DNA of 64,000 bases from Thinopyrum elongatum (Eukaryota; Streptophyta; Magnoliopsida; Poales; Poaceae). Below are positions 22,549 through 32,390 of the stretch, one piece after another (position 1 is the stretch's first letter; each line of letters begins with the position of its first letter). The notes beneath the pieces were generated by a model, which saw only the letters and a list, made by a program, of their open reading frames with translations, did not search any database and was not told where the DNA came from. Both the position numbers and the translations under genes were made by a program. The DNA is taken from positions 296,496,362 to 296,560,361 of the forward strand of contig CM022303.1 of NCBI GenBank assembly GCA_011799875.1, given 5' to 3'.

Positions 22549-24120
22549 TAATCAGAATGAGCGAGCAGGCCCCCGCGTCGCTCCGCACGAGCGACACGGG
22601 CGGCGACCCAAGCCACCGCCAACAGCCCTTTCTCCGTCGTCTCCCTCCCTCGCCGCCGCCGGGATGCACCGCCGGGCAAAGCCCGTGTGGCAGCGGCGGC
22701 GGCGGGGCTTCTTCTCCACAGGGCGGGCGGCTCGTGGCTGGCTCGTGCGGCGCCGGCGCATGGTCGTCGCGAGCTCGGCGTCGGCGTGCTGAAGCCCCTC
22801 TCCTCCGGCGGGGGCAGCGGATTCAGGGCCCTCGTGCCCGGATTTGGTGGTGTGCGAGCGGGGCCGGCCTGCAGCGGCGGCCCTGGCGCCGTGGGATGGT
22901 GCCCGTGTTGCGGCCGATCTGGTCCGGCGCGGGCGTGGCCCAGTGGTGCTCTGGCTGGGAAGGTGCGGCCAGACGGGAGGTGAAGCATGAGGTGCGGGTG
23001 CGGCCGAGTCGCGGTGCGTCCGTGCGGGGAGGTGCGGCACGAGGTGCCCGGCGGCTTGGTTCTGCCATCGTGAGGATGTGCAGCGGCTCGGTCGGTGGCT
23101 GCTGCTCGGGCAGTGCGGCAGCCCGGGTGGAGGCAACGCAGTCTTGCGGTACTGGGCGCGCGGGGCGGTGCGGATCTGCTGCTCGGAGGTCGCGAAGGGT
23201 GAGGGTGGTCAGATACGGCCGGATTTGACATCGGTGGCTCGATGGAGGGCTTGCTGATGCATGATGTGCAGGGCTCGAGAGGTTGACCCGGGCGAAAGCT
23301 TGTCTCCGGCGTGTCCGGAGCCGGCGATGGCGACGCTTTCAAGCGTCGTTTCCTTCTTGTTGGCATCGTCGAGGTACTCTCAGCTCCAATCTTCGCAGCT
23401 TTGGGGGAAACCTTAGATCCATGGGATCGGACGATGACGGTGCTCTTGCATCGTATCCCCTCTCGAGGGCTTCGTCTTTGGAGCTAGGCATCATCAAGCG
23501 GGACCGATGGAAGTTGGTGGAGTTGGCGTCGAGGCTTCTGTGGCAACGATGATGGGTGTGTGCGGTGTCGGAGACGCGGCAATGGTTGTGATAGTCGGCT
23601 CTTCTCTGGCGTGTTCGTGGGCGGATTACCTCGGGTTGTTTTGTTGCGGTGAAGTCAGAGCTGCGGCGGCGGGGCCCCTATGGCGACGATGACAGGCAAC
23701 AGGTGGTCTGTTCGGTGGTCTTCCGCGGCGCCAACCTTGCATAGTTCTCCTTCGGAGCTATCTTTCAGAGTCGGAGCTGTGCTGTCCTTGGCGCGGGTGG
23801 CTGAGTTTGGCGCAGGGCTTCTTGTGTTTCACATAGCCTCTACGATGTGGGTTGGGTCAACATTTGTCTTCGGAGAAGTCGGAGTCGCTTGCTCGGAGAT
23901 TAGGGAGGGCGATGACGCCTGTTAGGGAGAAGTGATGACGATGACACCGGTGTGTGATGTTGACGAGACCCTCTATGTGAGGTGTGTGTGATTATGGGTG
24001 TGCCGCTCAGCGGTTTGTGACGATTTTCGCCCGGTTTTCCATTTATTAACCAGGCAACTCTCTTCTCCTTTATTAATGAGATGAGGCAAAGCTTTTGCCT
24101 CCGTTTCAAAAAAAAAAAAA
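22549..24120 (+). mobile_element. Poly(A) retroelement with LINE-like 3' end, non-autonomous, about 1.57 kb
   Basis: Flanked by perfect 13-bp duplications ATCCATCATCTCG at 22536-22548 and 24121-24133. The right end is GGCAAAGCTTTTGCCTCCGT, then TTC and an A-run (24108-24120); this tail resembles the 3' ends of Triticeae LINEs. A variable-length duplication plus poly(A) means target-primed reverse transcription. The body is GC-rich on the left (22557-23220) and T/G-rich on the right. No endonuclease or RT was recognised, so it is a LINE-derived or LINE-mobilised non-autonomous element, possibly a processed copy of a host transcript. Confidence 0.8.
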
Positions 24121-24721
24121 ATCCATCATCTCGGCGTTAGGGCAAATCATACTGAGAGCAGATCAAACTGACACAGAAACTCGGCACTAAAAATGAAAAT
24201 TTGACATTCCACTTCCAAAGTAACATGAAAAAGGAAAAGGGGTGCTAAACAAGATATGGTCAGCTTTTGTATGTGTGGACCAAGGTTTCTCAGTGAGTTT
24301 CTAGAGTTGACCAGAAATCTAGTAACACAATACTAAGATGTAAAGTAAGCTTTTCTTATCAGAAGAATCAGTTAGGTGTAGGGGTTTATCATGTTGGTTA
24401 TCTAGAAACAGATGACACTGCCCTACCCGACAAAAATTGACGCCAAAAACTTCGTTTCACAAGAAAACATGTTTCCCCAGAAAATTGCCGCAAGCTTAAA
24501 TGTACTAAATTTCAGATATGTGAGAACTCTAGTATCGACGGATATGCCAGAACTATCCAGATGTAAAATGAATTGATATGTGCATGTCAAATTGAAGGCA
24601 TACTATATCACATCAAACTATTTCTTTCTCTAACAGCCACTGTGCTCATTTTAAGAAACTCTCTGAACGATGATTCAATCCAATAGCAAAGCTGTACAAC
24701 AACATTTGTCCCATTATCCTA

Positions 24722-24753
24722 CTCCCTCCGTCCCAAAATTGGGGCGGAGGGAG
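24722..24753. mobile_element. Stowaway MITE reduced to its two terminal repeats
   Basis: CTCCCTCCGTCCCA directly meets its reverse complement over AAATTG, flanked by TA duplications (24720-24721, 24754-24755). This is the Tc1/mariner Stowaway terminal sequence common in Triticeae, with the whole interior lost. Confidence 0.85.
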
Positions 24754-24900
24754 TATTATTAAGTGGCCTTCAATTTTCTTTGCTCAAAGAGCATCATAGG
24801 TTCATGTATAACAATCAACAAAATAAAGGCTCAGATAACTAATAGTGAAGTCTTATGGCACCCAAATGCCCAATGCACCTTATATATGACCAAAAACAAA

Positions 24901-25068
24901 ATATCCACTTGTGGAAACAATATAACAGCTGGAGCAAAATCTAATAACCATGATCCTATGAATCTATGTAGTGGATATTGTGAGATATCCACTTGTGGAA
25001 ACAATATAACAGCTGGAGCGAAATCTAATAACCATGATCCTATGAATCTATATAGTGGATATTGTGAG
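24901..25068. repeat. 84-bp tandem duplication with inverted unit ends
   Basis: Units 24901-24984 and 24985-25068 differ by two visible bases. Each begins ATATCCACT and carries AGTGGATAT near its end, so a unit could fold on itself. Confidence 0.9.
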
Positions 25069-25703
25069 ATATTTATCTGATAGTCACACACCATGTTTCT
25101 ACAAGGCAGAGCTATCAATAACTTCAGTTGTTCTATGATAATGAAGAACGCCATTTGGATCTTTAAGGAGGACCCATCATCAAAGGATGACTAAAATAAG
25201 ATGCATAGCTTATCTAGGTTTCAAAGATTCCGAGTGACTAGGAACCATATAAGCTTGTTCTCAACAAGATTACCGTCAGAGCCAATCGTCCAGACCTCAA
25301 TGGTGGTAATCTTCGGCACACATTACTGACCAAAGAAAGTACTGCATTTCATACACCAAATCGCTCAGAGCTCATGGGGACGTAACATGATATAAATGAA
25401 GAAAACGTCATGCCGTGGAGAAGAAATATAGGTGACTTCACTATGCCCACTTAACATCATGTGGCAGCTTGTTTGCAGAGAACAGAAAAATCAGGGCTCA
25501 TACAAAACAACCACAAAAGCAATAGTGAGCAGATGAATCTTAGAGAAAACTGGAGGCGGCAGCATGACAAAAGCATCTTTAAAGTATCGAATAAGTAGTC
25601 ATAACAAGGAAATTTAAATGAGCCTCTACAGAATGTACATACCGCAACACAGTAAGAAAAGATGATTACACTACAATAAGAACATTTTTATGATTCCTAC
25701 CCT

Positions 25704-26495
25704 CTAAGGCCAGCGGTCATCTTGATCAGGCTTCTTGACAAAGATCTGGTTGTAGTCTGGTCGAGACATCTGTAACAAAAGACACATTCAATAATTAGTG
25801 TAAGACGATAATATAGCAAATTCCAGAATATGAGATATAGCAAGTCATATAAAGCAGACTACACTTGTTCCACTACAGGCATGATTTGCTACTGAGACAT
25901 CTCTAGGTAACAGCTCTACCTCCAAGTAACATGATCTGACTGAAAGATTCACAGTTAAATTATAGACTGTATCTCCAGACGACCAGGCCTAATAGTTTCG
26001 ATTTGAATAGTAAAGTTGGAGGCTTCAAGCAGTAACCATGGACACCAATGCCTACATTCGACCTCTGTTATTCAACATCGCCCAAATTCCAAGCCACAGA
26101 TAGAGTACTTGCATTGAATTAGCTACTACCATCTCTCCTACGGTTTCAATTGATTCTTTCTCTCTAAACACTCAATCATCATAAAGGCAAGTGAACGATG
26201 CCAATTTGGGGCATAGACCACCCTACTAGATGTCTTGCTAGCAGGTGCCGCACCAGAACTTTGACCCGTGTTAGTCAGATGCGAAATGTTCAACTGGGGG
26301 AGAAGGCGAGGGGTGCGGGCTTACGAGATCCTTGAAGAGGATGAAGGCGATGAGGAAGAAGAGGACGAAGAGGATCTCGAACTCGGCGAGGCGGACGAAG
26401 CGGAAGACCTTGTCCACCACCCTGGTCAGCAGCCCGGGCTCCCGTCGGCCCCGGCCCCCGCTCCCGCCGACGCCGACGCCCCGCTGCTGCCGCAT
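25704..26495 (-). CDS. Small single-pass membrane protein, 78 aa, two exons
   Basis: Exon 1 is 26495-26325 (57 codons) and exon 2 is 25769-25704 (21 codons plus stop); both are in phase 0. The donor is CTC|GTAAGC at 26324 and the acceptor TTACAG|ATG at 25770, giving a 555-bp intron. The N-terminus is Gly/Arg-rich and disordered (residues 1-20). Residues 21-38 form a conserved amphipathic stretch (LLTRVVDKVFRFVRLAEFE), and 39-54 are a hydrophobic helix (ILFVLFFLIAFILF). A short polar tail follows (SRPDYNQIFVKKPDQDDRWP). The start is the first ATG in frame; an upstream GTG is not a plausible plant start. It resembles a small plant-wide uncharacterised membrane protein known from recalled annotations. 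The location is probably an organelle or endomembrane, but this is inference. The joined reading frame across a canonical intron makes the gene call strong and the function unknown. Confidence 0.87.
25770..26324 (-). other. Intron of the small membrane-protein gene
   Basis: 555 bp with GT (GTAAGCCC) and AG (GTTACAG) borders on the minus strand. Joining the exons gives KDL-MSRPDY in one frame. No transposon was recognised inside. Confidence 0.87.
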
Positions 26496-27688
26496 CCCCT
26501 CCGGTCGCACGCTGGCCCCTCGACCTCGACTGCCTTCCTTAAGCCATGAGCCCTAGACGTGGGTACAAGAGAGAGATGTGCATGACACGTATAGCTGGGT
26601 GAACGGGAATAAAAGCTACCGGATCACCGGCGGCAGCGTGGACGAGACGGGGTCGATCGGCGCGGCGGAGCAGGTCGTCGGACGCGGGGAGGAGGGGACG
26701 GGCCGTAGAGGGTGGGCTCGCGTGTCGGGGTCCTCGCGGACTATGCAATTGCCGGCGGCTCGAGCGGTGGTCCGCACGATCTTGGATCGGACGGCGGGAA
26801 AAGTCGAAGCAGCAAGGGGAACCAACCCCGTTGCACTTTGCAGCTCAGCGAGTCCAAATTGTTCCCCCTTCAAACCAAGTCCAAATGGTGCGGCCGGTGG
26901 TCCATTGCGAGGAGTTTATTTACAGTCTTATTATTTCTCATTTGACTATCCAAATTTGTCCACGCGGTTCTAGAAAAACGATCACCATGTTTGTGATAAC
27001 GTGTTCATCTAGTACAAGAAAATGTTATATGCTCGTCTAGTCTAGTGCAAAAAGATGCATTACAAATTTCTTAATGCATACCTAAAAAATAATCACCATA
27101 TATATTAATTTGTCAAACAAAGGAAAAATGCATAGCTTTTAGACCATAAAAAATATAGAATCTTACAAAGATCCCAACTCAATGTTACAAAGATCTTATA
27201 AAGTGCAGTGGGTTGAACCTAAACATGCACCACCAGGTAGAACAACACGCATATGCAAAAAGCTATAGCTTGCAAAACATGAAGGTATTGGTTTTAGAAA
27301 ACATGGAGCCGTTCGCTTATTCGGCTGACAGAATAACAATGTGGGTGATAATACAGGTCTGATTGCCTGTGGCAAAGCATTCCTGAACATTGCTCCCTGC
27401 ACAGAATATTGGTCTTCGCCGCAGCATCCTCAACAGCGTACCTGACTGAAACCAAGAAGGCTATATTTCTGGTGATAATTCGTTTTAGGTTTTACCCTAC
27501 AGAGTAAGCATAAAAAAGATGGGAATATGCTAGCTAATGTTAAGCTCAAAGAATCGTCAGCACGTAGTTTACAGCTAGTATACATTTACATGACACGACT
27601 ACAACAAAATGGAGATGTTGAGCGGAACTGACTAAACCGAAAGATGTGATATCTTTGTATGATCTGGAGAGAAAAAACGGGGATCCTA
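26496..27688. other. Spacer between the two cellular genes
   Basis: Contains the promoter and 5'UTR of the small gene (GC-rich, about 26496-26880) and, next to 27688, the 3'UTR of the trypsin-fold gene. Both genes are on the minus strand. No third reading frame with protein-like composition was found. Confidence 0.5.
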
Positions 27689-30628
27689 TCAGGTAATCCA
27701 CTTGGAGGTGACTTGAGCACTTTGACGAGGTTTCATGGGAATCTGAGACAGGTTCCTCTTTTTCATGTTGGAGGAGACCGTAGGGCTAAAATAAACCTGG
27801 CTTTTCTGTGAAATTGATGCAGCTTGCAAGTGTGGTTTTCTCAGAGGAATGAATGTATGCGACCTTGAGGGCGGCCCTTTCGAAGATTCAACACTTTTAG
27901 GTGAATCCCATTTGCTATGGTTTGCAAAACTCTGTGATCGGCCAACTATCTGGGGCCTCTTGTCCTTTGGACTGGGAATGTTTCTGCTTTCCATAGTTTC
28001 CGCGGAGTACATCGTCTCCTCCCCACTGCTGAAGCCGTCCCTCTTGTCTCCTTGTTCTGATATTGCCGGTGGTGAAGAACTTGACTGCGCCTCATTCCAG
28101 CAGTTTTCCTGGTAAGCAACATTGTGCATATCATCGCAGTTGATTCGCGCATTAGCTACTCGTGATTCATCTGAAACTGAGCAGTTCGGTTTGATCTTAT
28201 TATCGACAGGCATCATTTGCTTTAGAGGAAGAGGTAAGAAAATAGATCTTGGATGCCCAGGAGGAAAGCTATCCATGACCGAACCAGGTTGCTCCTTAGA
28301 TCTGGGCATCTGTGAAGCTGGATCTCGTTGGCCTTGAAAGGAGTGTGAATTAACAGAATCATTTTCACCATATGAAATCTTGGCAGATGCTGAACTGCAT
28401 GACCCATGCTGCCGTGTCGGTCTTGCTGGCATCTGTGATGATGACAATGCCCCACCCTCTCGCTCAGTGGTCTTAATATAATGAAGATGACTCAGAGAAG
28501 AAGGTTCACTTCGTTGTCCAGCAGATATTAATCGTGCAGGGGGCATCATTGGCTTGCTAACATCTTCCAAGCTACCACTCCAGTGCTGTTTTAACCATTC
28601 GCATACTGCAGGGATGGGGATCCCAAATTGTGTTGGCACATCCATCTTTGATGCAAGGAGTGCAGTTGATGATGCAGAAGCATAACCTGTAGGTGTAGAA
28701 GGTGCAAGCTTCATCGGATCACAGACCATAAAAGCTAGATTCCCGTTCATATCAAAACCAGCAGATCCAGGATGCCATGAGACTTCATCAGTTGAGAACT
28801 TTATAAGGTTGTCAGTTGCTATAACAACCTTCCCCTCACCTACTGCCAAATCTCTTCTGTTTGTGTGGCCCAGGAGCAAAACTGTACTGCCAAGTTCCAA
28901 GCTGGGGTTCAAGCAGGTTTTCAGGAAATGAGGCTGTTGCCCATGCGAATCTGAGCCTTCATCCACGACATCAAGCCCGACTATTGTAAGGTCCAGAATG
29001 GGGCTAGTAATGAAGAACCTGAAATGAAGAAACAACATGTAGAACTGGTAAAAATGACAGCAAAGGCAGATAAAGGATCATTAGAGTAAATGCTCCTCCA
29101 AAGTAAATAGAGTACTTGCTAAGCTCATTCCAGCTCTAGTAGCACAAAGAATGCGTGCACAGCGCGCTGCATCTTTTTTCCGCACGAACCACTTCACTGA
29201 TATCACCTTTTCTTTGTTCACAGAATTCATACAACAAAGTTATAAACGTTGTTGGACTGTTAGATTATAAAGTTTTCTAGAGGAAATCCAGATTGAGCCC
29301 ATCCTGAGAAAAGAATGCATTAAAAACAACACATCCTGCGCCCATGAATCGAGCGAATAAATGGAACCAAGGACCACTTTCAGCAGATATTACCTCCCAT
29401 TGATTCTTATCAGTCGAGCATCCAAAATTAAATAGAATTTATGTCTACCAGTACAGAGCTGTGAGGTGATCCTATGCGGCTACAGCAGGTTATTGTATGT
29501 ACAAAATCAACTTCAATCCTTCATACATCAACACATGACAATAAGCCATTTTATGACTTACATAATGTGTGAACATTCTTATTTGGTACTCCCTCTGTAT
29601 CAAAATATAAGACGTTTTTTGATACCATGATAGTGTCAAAAAGCGTCTTATATTTTGATACGGAGGGAGCAATTGGCTACTCCATAATGTATTATATCTT
29701 TATTTTTCACTAAAATAATAGCAGTATATTATAATCTATCTACCCCTGGTTGCATTTGATCTTCCAAAGTAAAATCGAAATTGTGTCCCCCTTTGCACGT
29801 ACGGTTGCTACAATAACTGAATGCATTAATAACATCAAGATTGCCGAGGTCCATAATCACAAGACAAGCTCAAATAATTCCCTGAACCATATTGAAGTCA
29901 ACCCCACCAAACTCTTGAGATTGCGCCTTCTAGCCCAAATGCAAGAACAGAGGAACCAATATGGCATGGACCCACAAATCCGCCAAAACCTTGAGCCATT
30001 TTTAACAGCATTGCAACTAAGAATCGTTACGGAAAACGATAAGCTTCTCCTAAATTTGAAGACGAAAACCAGATCTTCTTCCACCATGATGGTACAACAT
30101 GAACAGCCAGAGCACGAGTGCAGCGCAAAGAAATTGCCAAAGGTGTTGCATAATCAAATCTTTGCACGGAGCAGTATGCAACATCAATCGACTTCCGGGG
30201 GGAACCGACACAAAAAAATGCAACCATTTCGCACCGCATTGCACAGCCAAACAACCCCAAGCGAAAAGCAAGCAGGAAAATGCGAGCAATGTCTTCGGGG
30301 TTCGTTACCTCTGAGGCACCAGGCGGGCCAGGAGGCGGCCGTGGCTGAGCTGGACCTCGGCCGCGCCCGCCACGGCGGCTGATGGGACGGTCCCGTGCGT
30401 GGTGAGCAGGAGGGCGCGGTGGATGAGGAAGCCTCCCCCGCGTTTCCCCCCTCCTCCCCCTCCTCCTCCTCCTCCACCTCCTCCTCCTGCCCCTTCTCCG
30501 CCGCGAGGGAAGGACACGGCCGCGAGCGCGGGACCCTTCGTGGCGAGCAGCGTGGACTTGATCCGCTCCAGCTTGGCCCCGCCGCCGGAGCAGAAGCACC
30601 ACCCTGAGCGGTCTCCCAGGACCCCCAT
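27689..30628 (-). CDS. Trypsin-fold (chymotrypsin-like) protein, 549 aa, two exons
   Basis: Exon 1 is 30628-30309 and exon 2 is 29018-27689, joined in phase 2 through an Arg codon. Splice sites are AG|GTAACG and TTTCAG|G, and the intron is 1290 bp. Residues about 65-235 look like a plant trypsin-like peptidase domain. A candidate triad is His78 in LLLTTHGTVP, Asp116 in ILDLTIVGLD and Ser192 in HPGSAGFD. The Ser motif is PGSAG rather than the classical GDSGG, so activity is uncertain. Residues about 49-61 form a poly-Gly tract encoded by a GGN microsatellite. From about 290 onward the chain is Ser/Pro-rich and disordered. No signal peptide is evident (start MGVLGDRSGWCF), so a cytosolic or nuclear site is inferred. 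Recalled plant homologues share the VGEGKVVIATDNLIK and FGIPIPAVCEWL blocks and are uncharacterised. The ORF is intact, so this is a likely functional gene. Confidence 0.88.
29019..30308 (-). other. Intron of the trypsin-fold gene
   Basis: 1290 bp with canonical GT-AG borders. It contains the Stowaway MITE at 29589-29669. The 210-codon plus-strand open frame within it overlaps exon 1 in antisense and is probably chance. Confidence 0.85.
29589..29669. mobile_element. Stowaway MITE, 81 bp, in the intron
   Basis: Ends CTCCCTCTGTATCAAAATAT and, on the other strand, CTCCGTATCAAAATATAAGA nearly pair end to end around a short loop, so the transcript would form a long hairpin. TA lies at 29587-29588; the right flank is CA, a decayed TA. 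Typical of the Triticeae Stowaway group with ATATAAGACG subterminal sequence. Confidence 0.9.
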
Positions 30629-30773
30629 CGGACGCGGCCACTCTCCCTCTGGCGAGTGGCTACCGGCGCACGGAGGAGGGCGGCGGTGCCCTCTGGTCAG
30701 CGGTGGCTGGCTGGCTCCTCTGGTGCTTTGGCTTCGTGGCGAGAGGAAACAATAATAAGGAAACGGTAATGCT

Positions 30774-30997
30774 TTTCAGCGAACGTTCGCTGGGGTGACA
30801 TTTGCGAATGTTTTTCGCGATATTTTATGTTGCGGGTAGATAGCAATTCCTTCTAGTGAACAGGCAAATTTCACATCAAAATCCCTTGTTTGTAGAATTT
30901 GTCATGTATTTCTGAAAAATTTGTCATGTGTTTTTAAAAAAAAATTATAAAAACGTTTGCAAATGTCATCCTCCTGAGAAAACGTTTGCCGGCTATT
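30774..30997. mobile_element. MITE-like inverted-repeat element upstream of the trypsin-fold gene
   Basis: The left arm contains GCGAACGTTCGCTGGGGTGA followed by CATTTGCGAATG. The reverse complement of the right arm contains GGCAAACGTTTTCTCAGGAG followed by GATGACATTTGC. The arms match over about 38 bases with several mismatches. No clear target-site duplication was found, so the superfamily (Mutator-like is possible) stays open. It lies about 150 bp upstream of the gene's start codon. Confidence 0.5.
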
Positions 30998-31471
30998 GCA
31001 GACCAAGAAAATAGGTAAGGTCCACAACAAATCTCAGCCTATATTTTTTTCTTCATGTGTCCGGAGCACTTAAAATAATTAGAAAAAATAGCGTAGTTCA
31101 TTCATAAATGGCATGCAAATATTCTAGTACAACAATAGTTCAAATATAAATAGTAAGTCTGAAATAATCCTAAAACAAAGTGTTGTTCATCCCCAAACTC
31201 TGTCCCTTACCTTCATCCAACAATGCATCAGCACGAATGACCTGCTCCCCATTGTTTGGTACAACGCGACAGCACATGCGAGCTATACAACGTGATCATC
31301 AAGTTTTAGTTTTGAGCGAGTCAATAAATTAACCAATATGTTGAGCAACAAGAAGAAAAACTTACGAGGAGACCTGGATCTACATTTCCATCAAAGGAAA
31401 TTTGATTTCCCCTACATTTGATTGTGGATTTTATTACTCTTAGGTGTTTGCGTATTCTAGACGAAAGAGGT
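30998..31471. other. Intergenic DNA, nothing recognised
   Basis: AT-rich sequence without open frames or repeat ends that I could recognise. Confidence 0.5.
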
Positions 31472-32050
31472 TGACGAGGACATATACTAAGGATAGGGTA
31501 ACAGGCCTGACCTACGGGCCCTACCCTAGGACATCATACGCCTTACACTAGGCCCCAGGGCCAGACCAGCATCCAAGCGTTCTACAACCTGACGTTCACT
31601 CGGATGCCAACAACCACTCGGAAGGAAACACTCCACTCGACCGGCTATTTCACTCGGGGTACCTGTCAGCACTCGGACCAGGAGACTCCCCGGTAACCCA
31701 ACGGTCGGGACATGCGTCCCCCTCATCAAATGTAATTAGTGCACCCATTACCAGTAACTGGCGCCCTTAAACTCCTCCTTAAACCCTCCCATTAACCCTT
31801 GGTTATGGCGGCATTCATGGGGACCTGGCGGAATCTATATAAGCCACCCCTCAGCTCCGTGGCAAGGGTTCGCATCTTCTGTAAACCATACACTCAATCT
31901 AAACAGCTCCAGAGCACCGAGACGTAGGGCTGTTACCTCCACCGTGAGGGGCCTGAACTCGTAAATCCGAGTGTAACAACTGCGCCGTAGCTAAGCTCTG
32001 CCCTCTAATTCGTACCCCTATACACTATTATCAGACTTACACCCACGACG
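31472..32050 (+). repeat. 5' LTR (or its 3' part) of the Tat element
   Basis: It shares ordered blocks with the solo LTR at 39597-40198: TCTATATAAGCCACCCC (TATA at 31834-31843), GAGACGTAGGGCTGTTA, CCACCG and CCCACGAC. It ends near 32050, before TTGGCGC (PBS region, about 32052-32075). The left border is a best guess, at TGACGAGGACATA. Five CACTCGG or near-identical heptamers lie within 31600-31680. Confidence 0.65.
31834..31843 (+). promoter_or_regulatory. TATA box of the Tat LTR
   Basis: TCTATATAAG, followed about 80 bp later by GAGACGTAGGGCTGTTA, a block also conserved in the solo LTR, where the same TATA sits at 39900-39909. Confidence 0.7.
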
Positions 32051-32390
32051 GTTGGCGCTGGCGCGCACCGTGGGGCAGGCGTCTAGCGACTTCCGGAGTA
32101 GTTGCAATTTTCCCACCTTCACCATGGTTTCCGACGGCGGACTGACGCTCGGCGGCGAGATCCACTTCGGCGTCCTCAGCTTCGTTGCTGACGGTTCGGC
32201 GTGGCTCCAGGAGACCCCGCTGGACGTTGAGGCACTGCCCATCCGCGGTGCAGCGCACTTTCGCGCGAGTACCTTTGGCGTTCTTCTTCGTCAACCGTCG
32301 GCCCCGTACTAGTCGGCACCTCCCCGCCCAGCTGTTCGCCATTGCAAGTGCTCCGGGCGCTCGCGGCTCCAGCGGTGGATCAAGCACGCG

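Larger units (their letters stand above)
24134..25703. other. Downstream flank of the small membrane-protein gene
   Basis: AT-rich sequence without a convincing reading frame. It holds a 32-bp Stowaway fold-back (24722-24753) and an 84-bp tandem duplication (24901-25068). Part next to 25704 is presumably the 3'UTR of the minus-strand gene, but its end cannot be placed from sequence alone. Confidence 0.5.

Noticed and set aside
22515..23366. 283-codon minus-strand and 223-codon plus-strand frames
   Set aside because: They lie inside the poly(A) retroelement or cross its left border; low-complexity Arg/Pro/Ala text.
26268..26549. Acidic 93-codon plus-strand frame
   Set aside because: Antisense shadow of exon 1 of the small membrane-protein gene.
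29750..30382. 210-codon plus-strand frame
   Set aside because: Antisense to the intron and exon 1 of the trypsin-fold gene, whose splice sites and domain are convincing.
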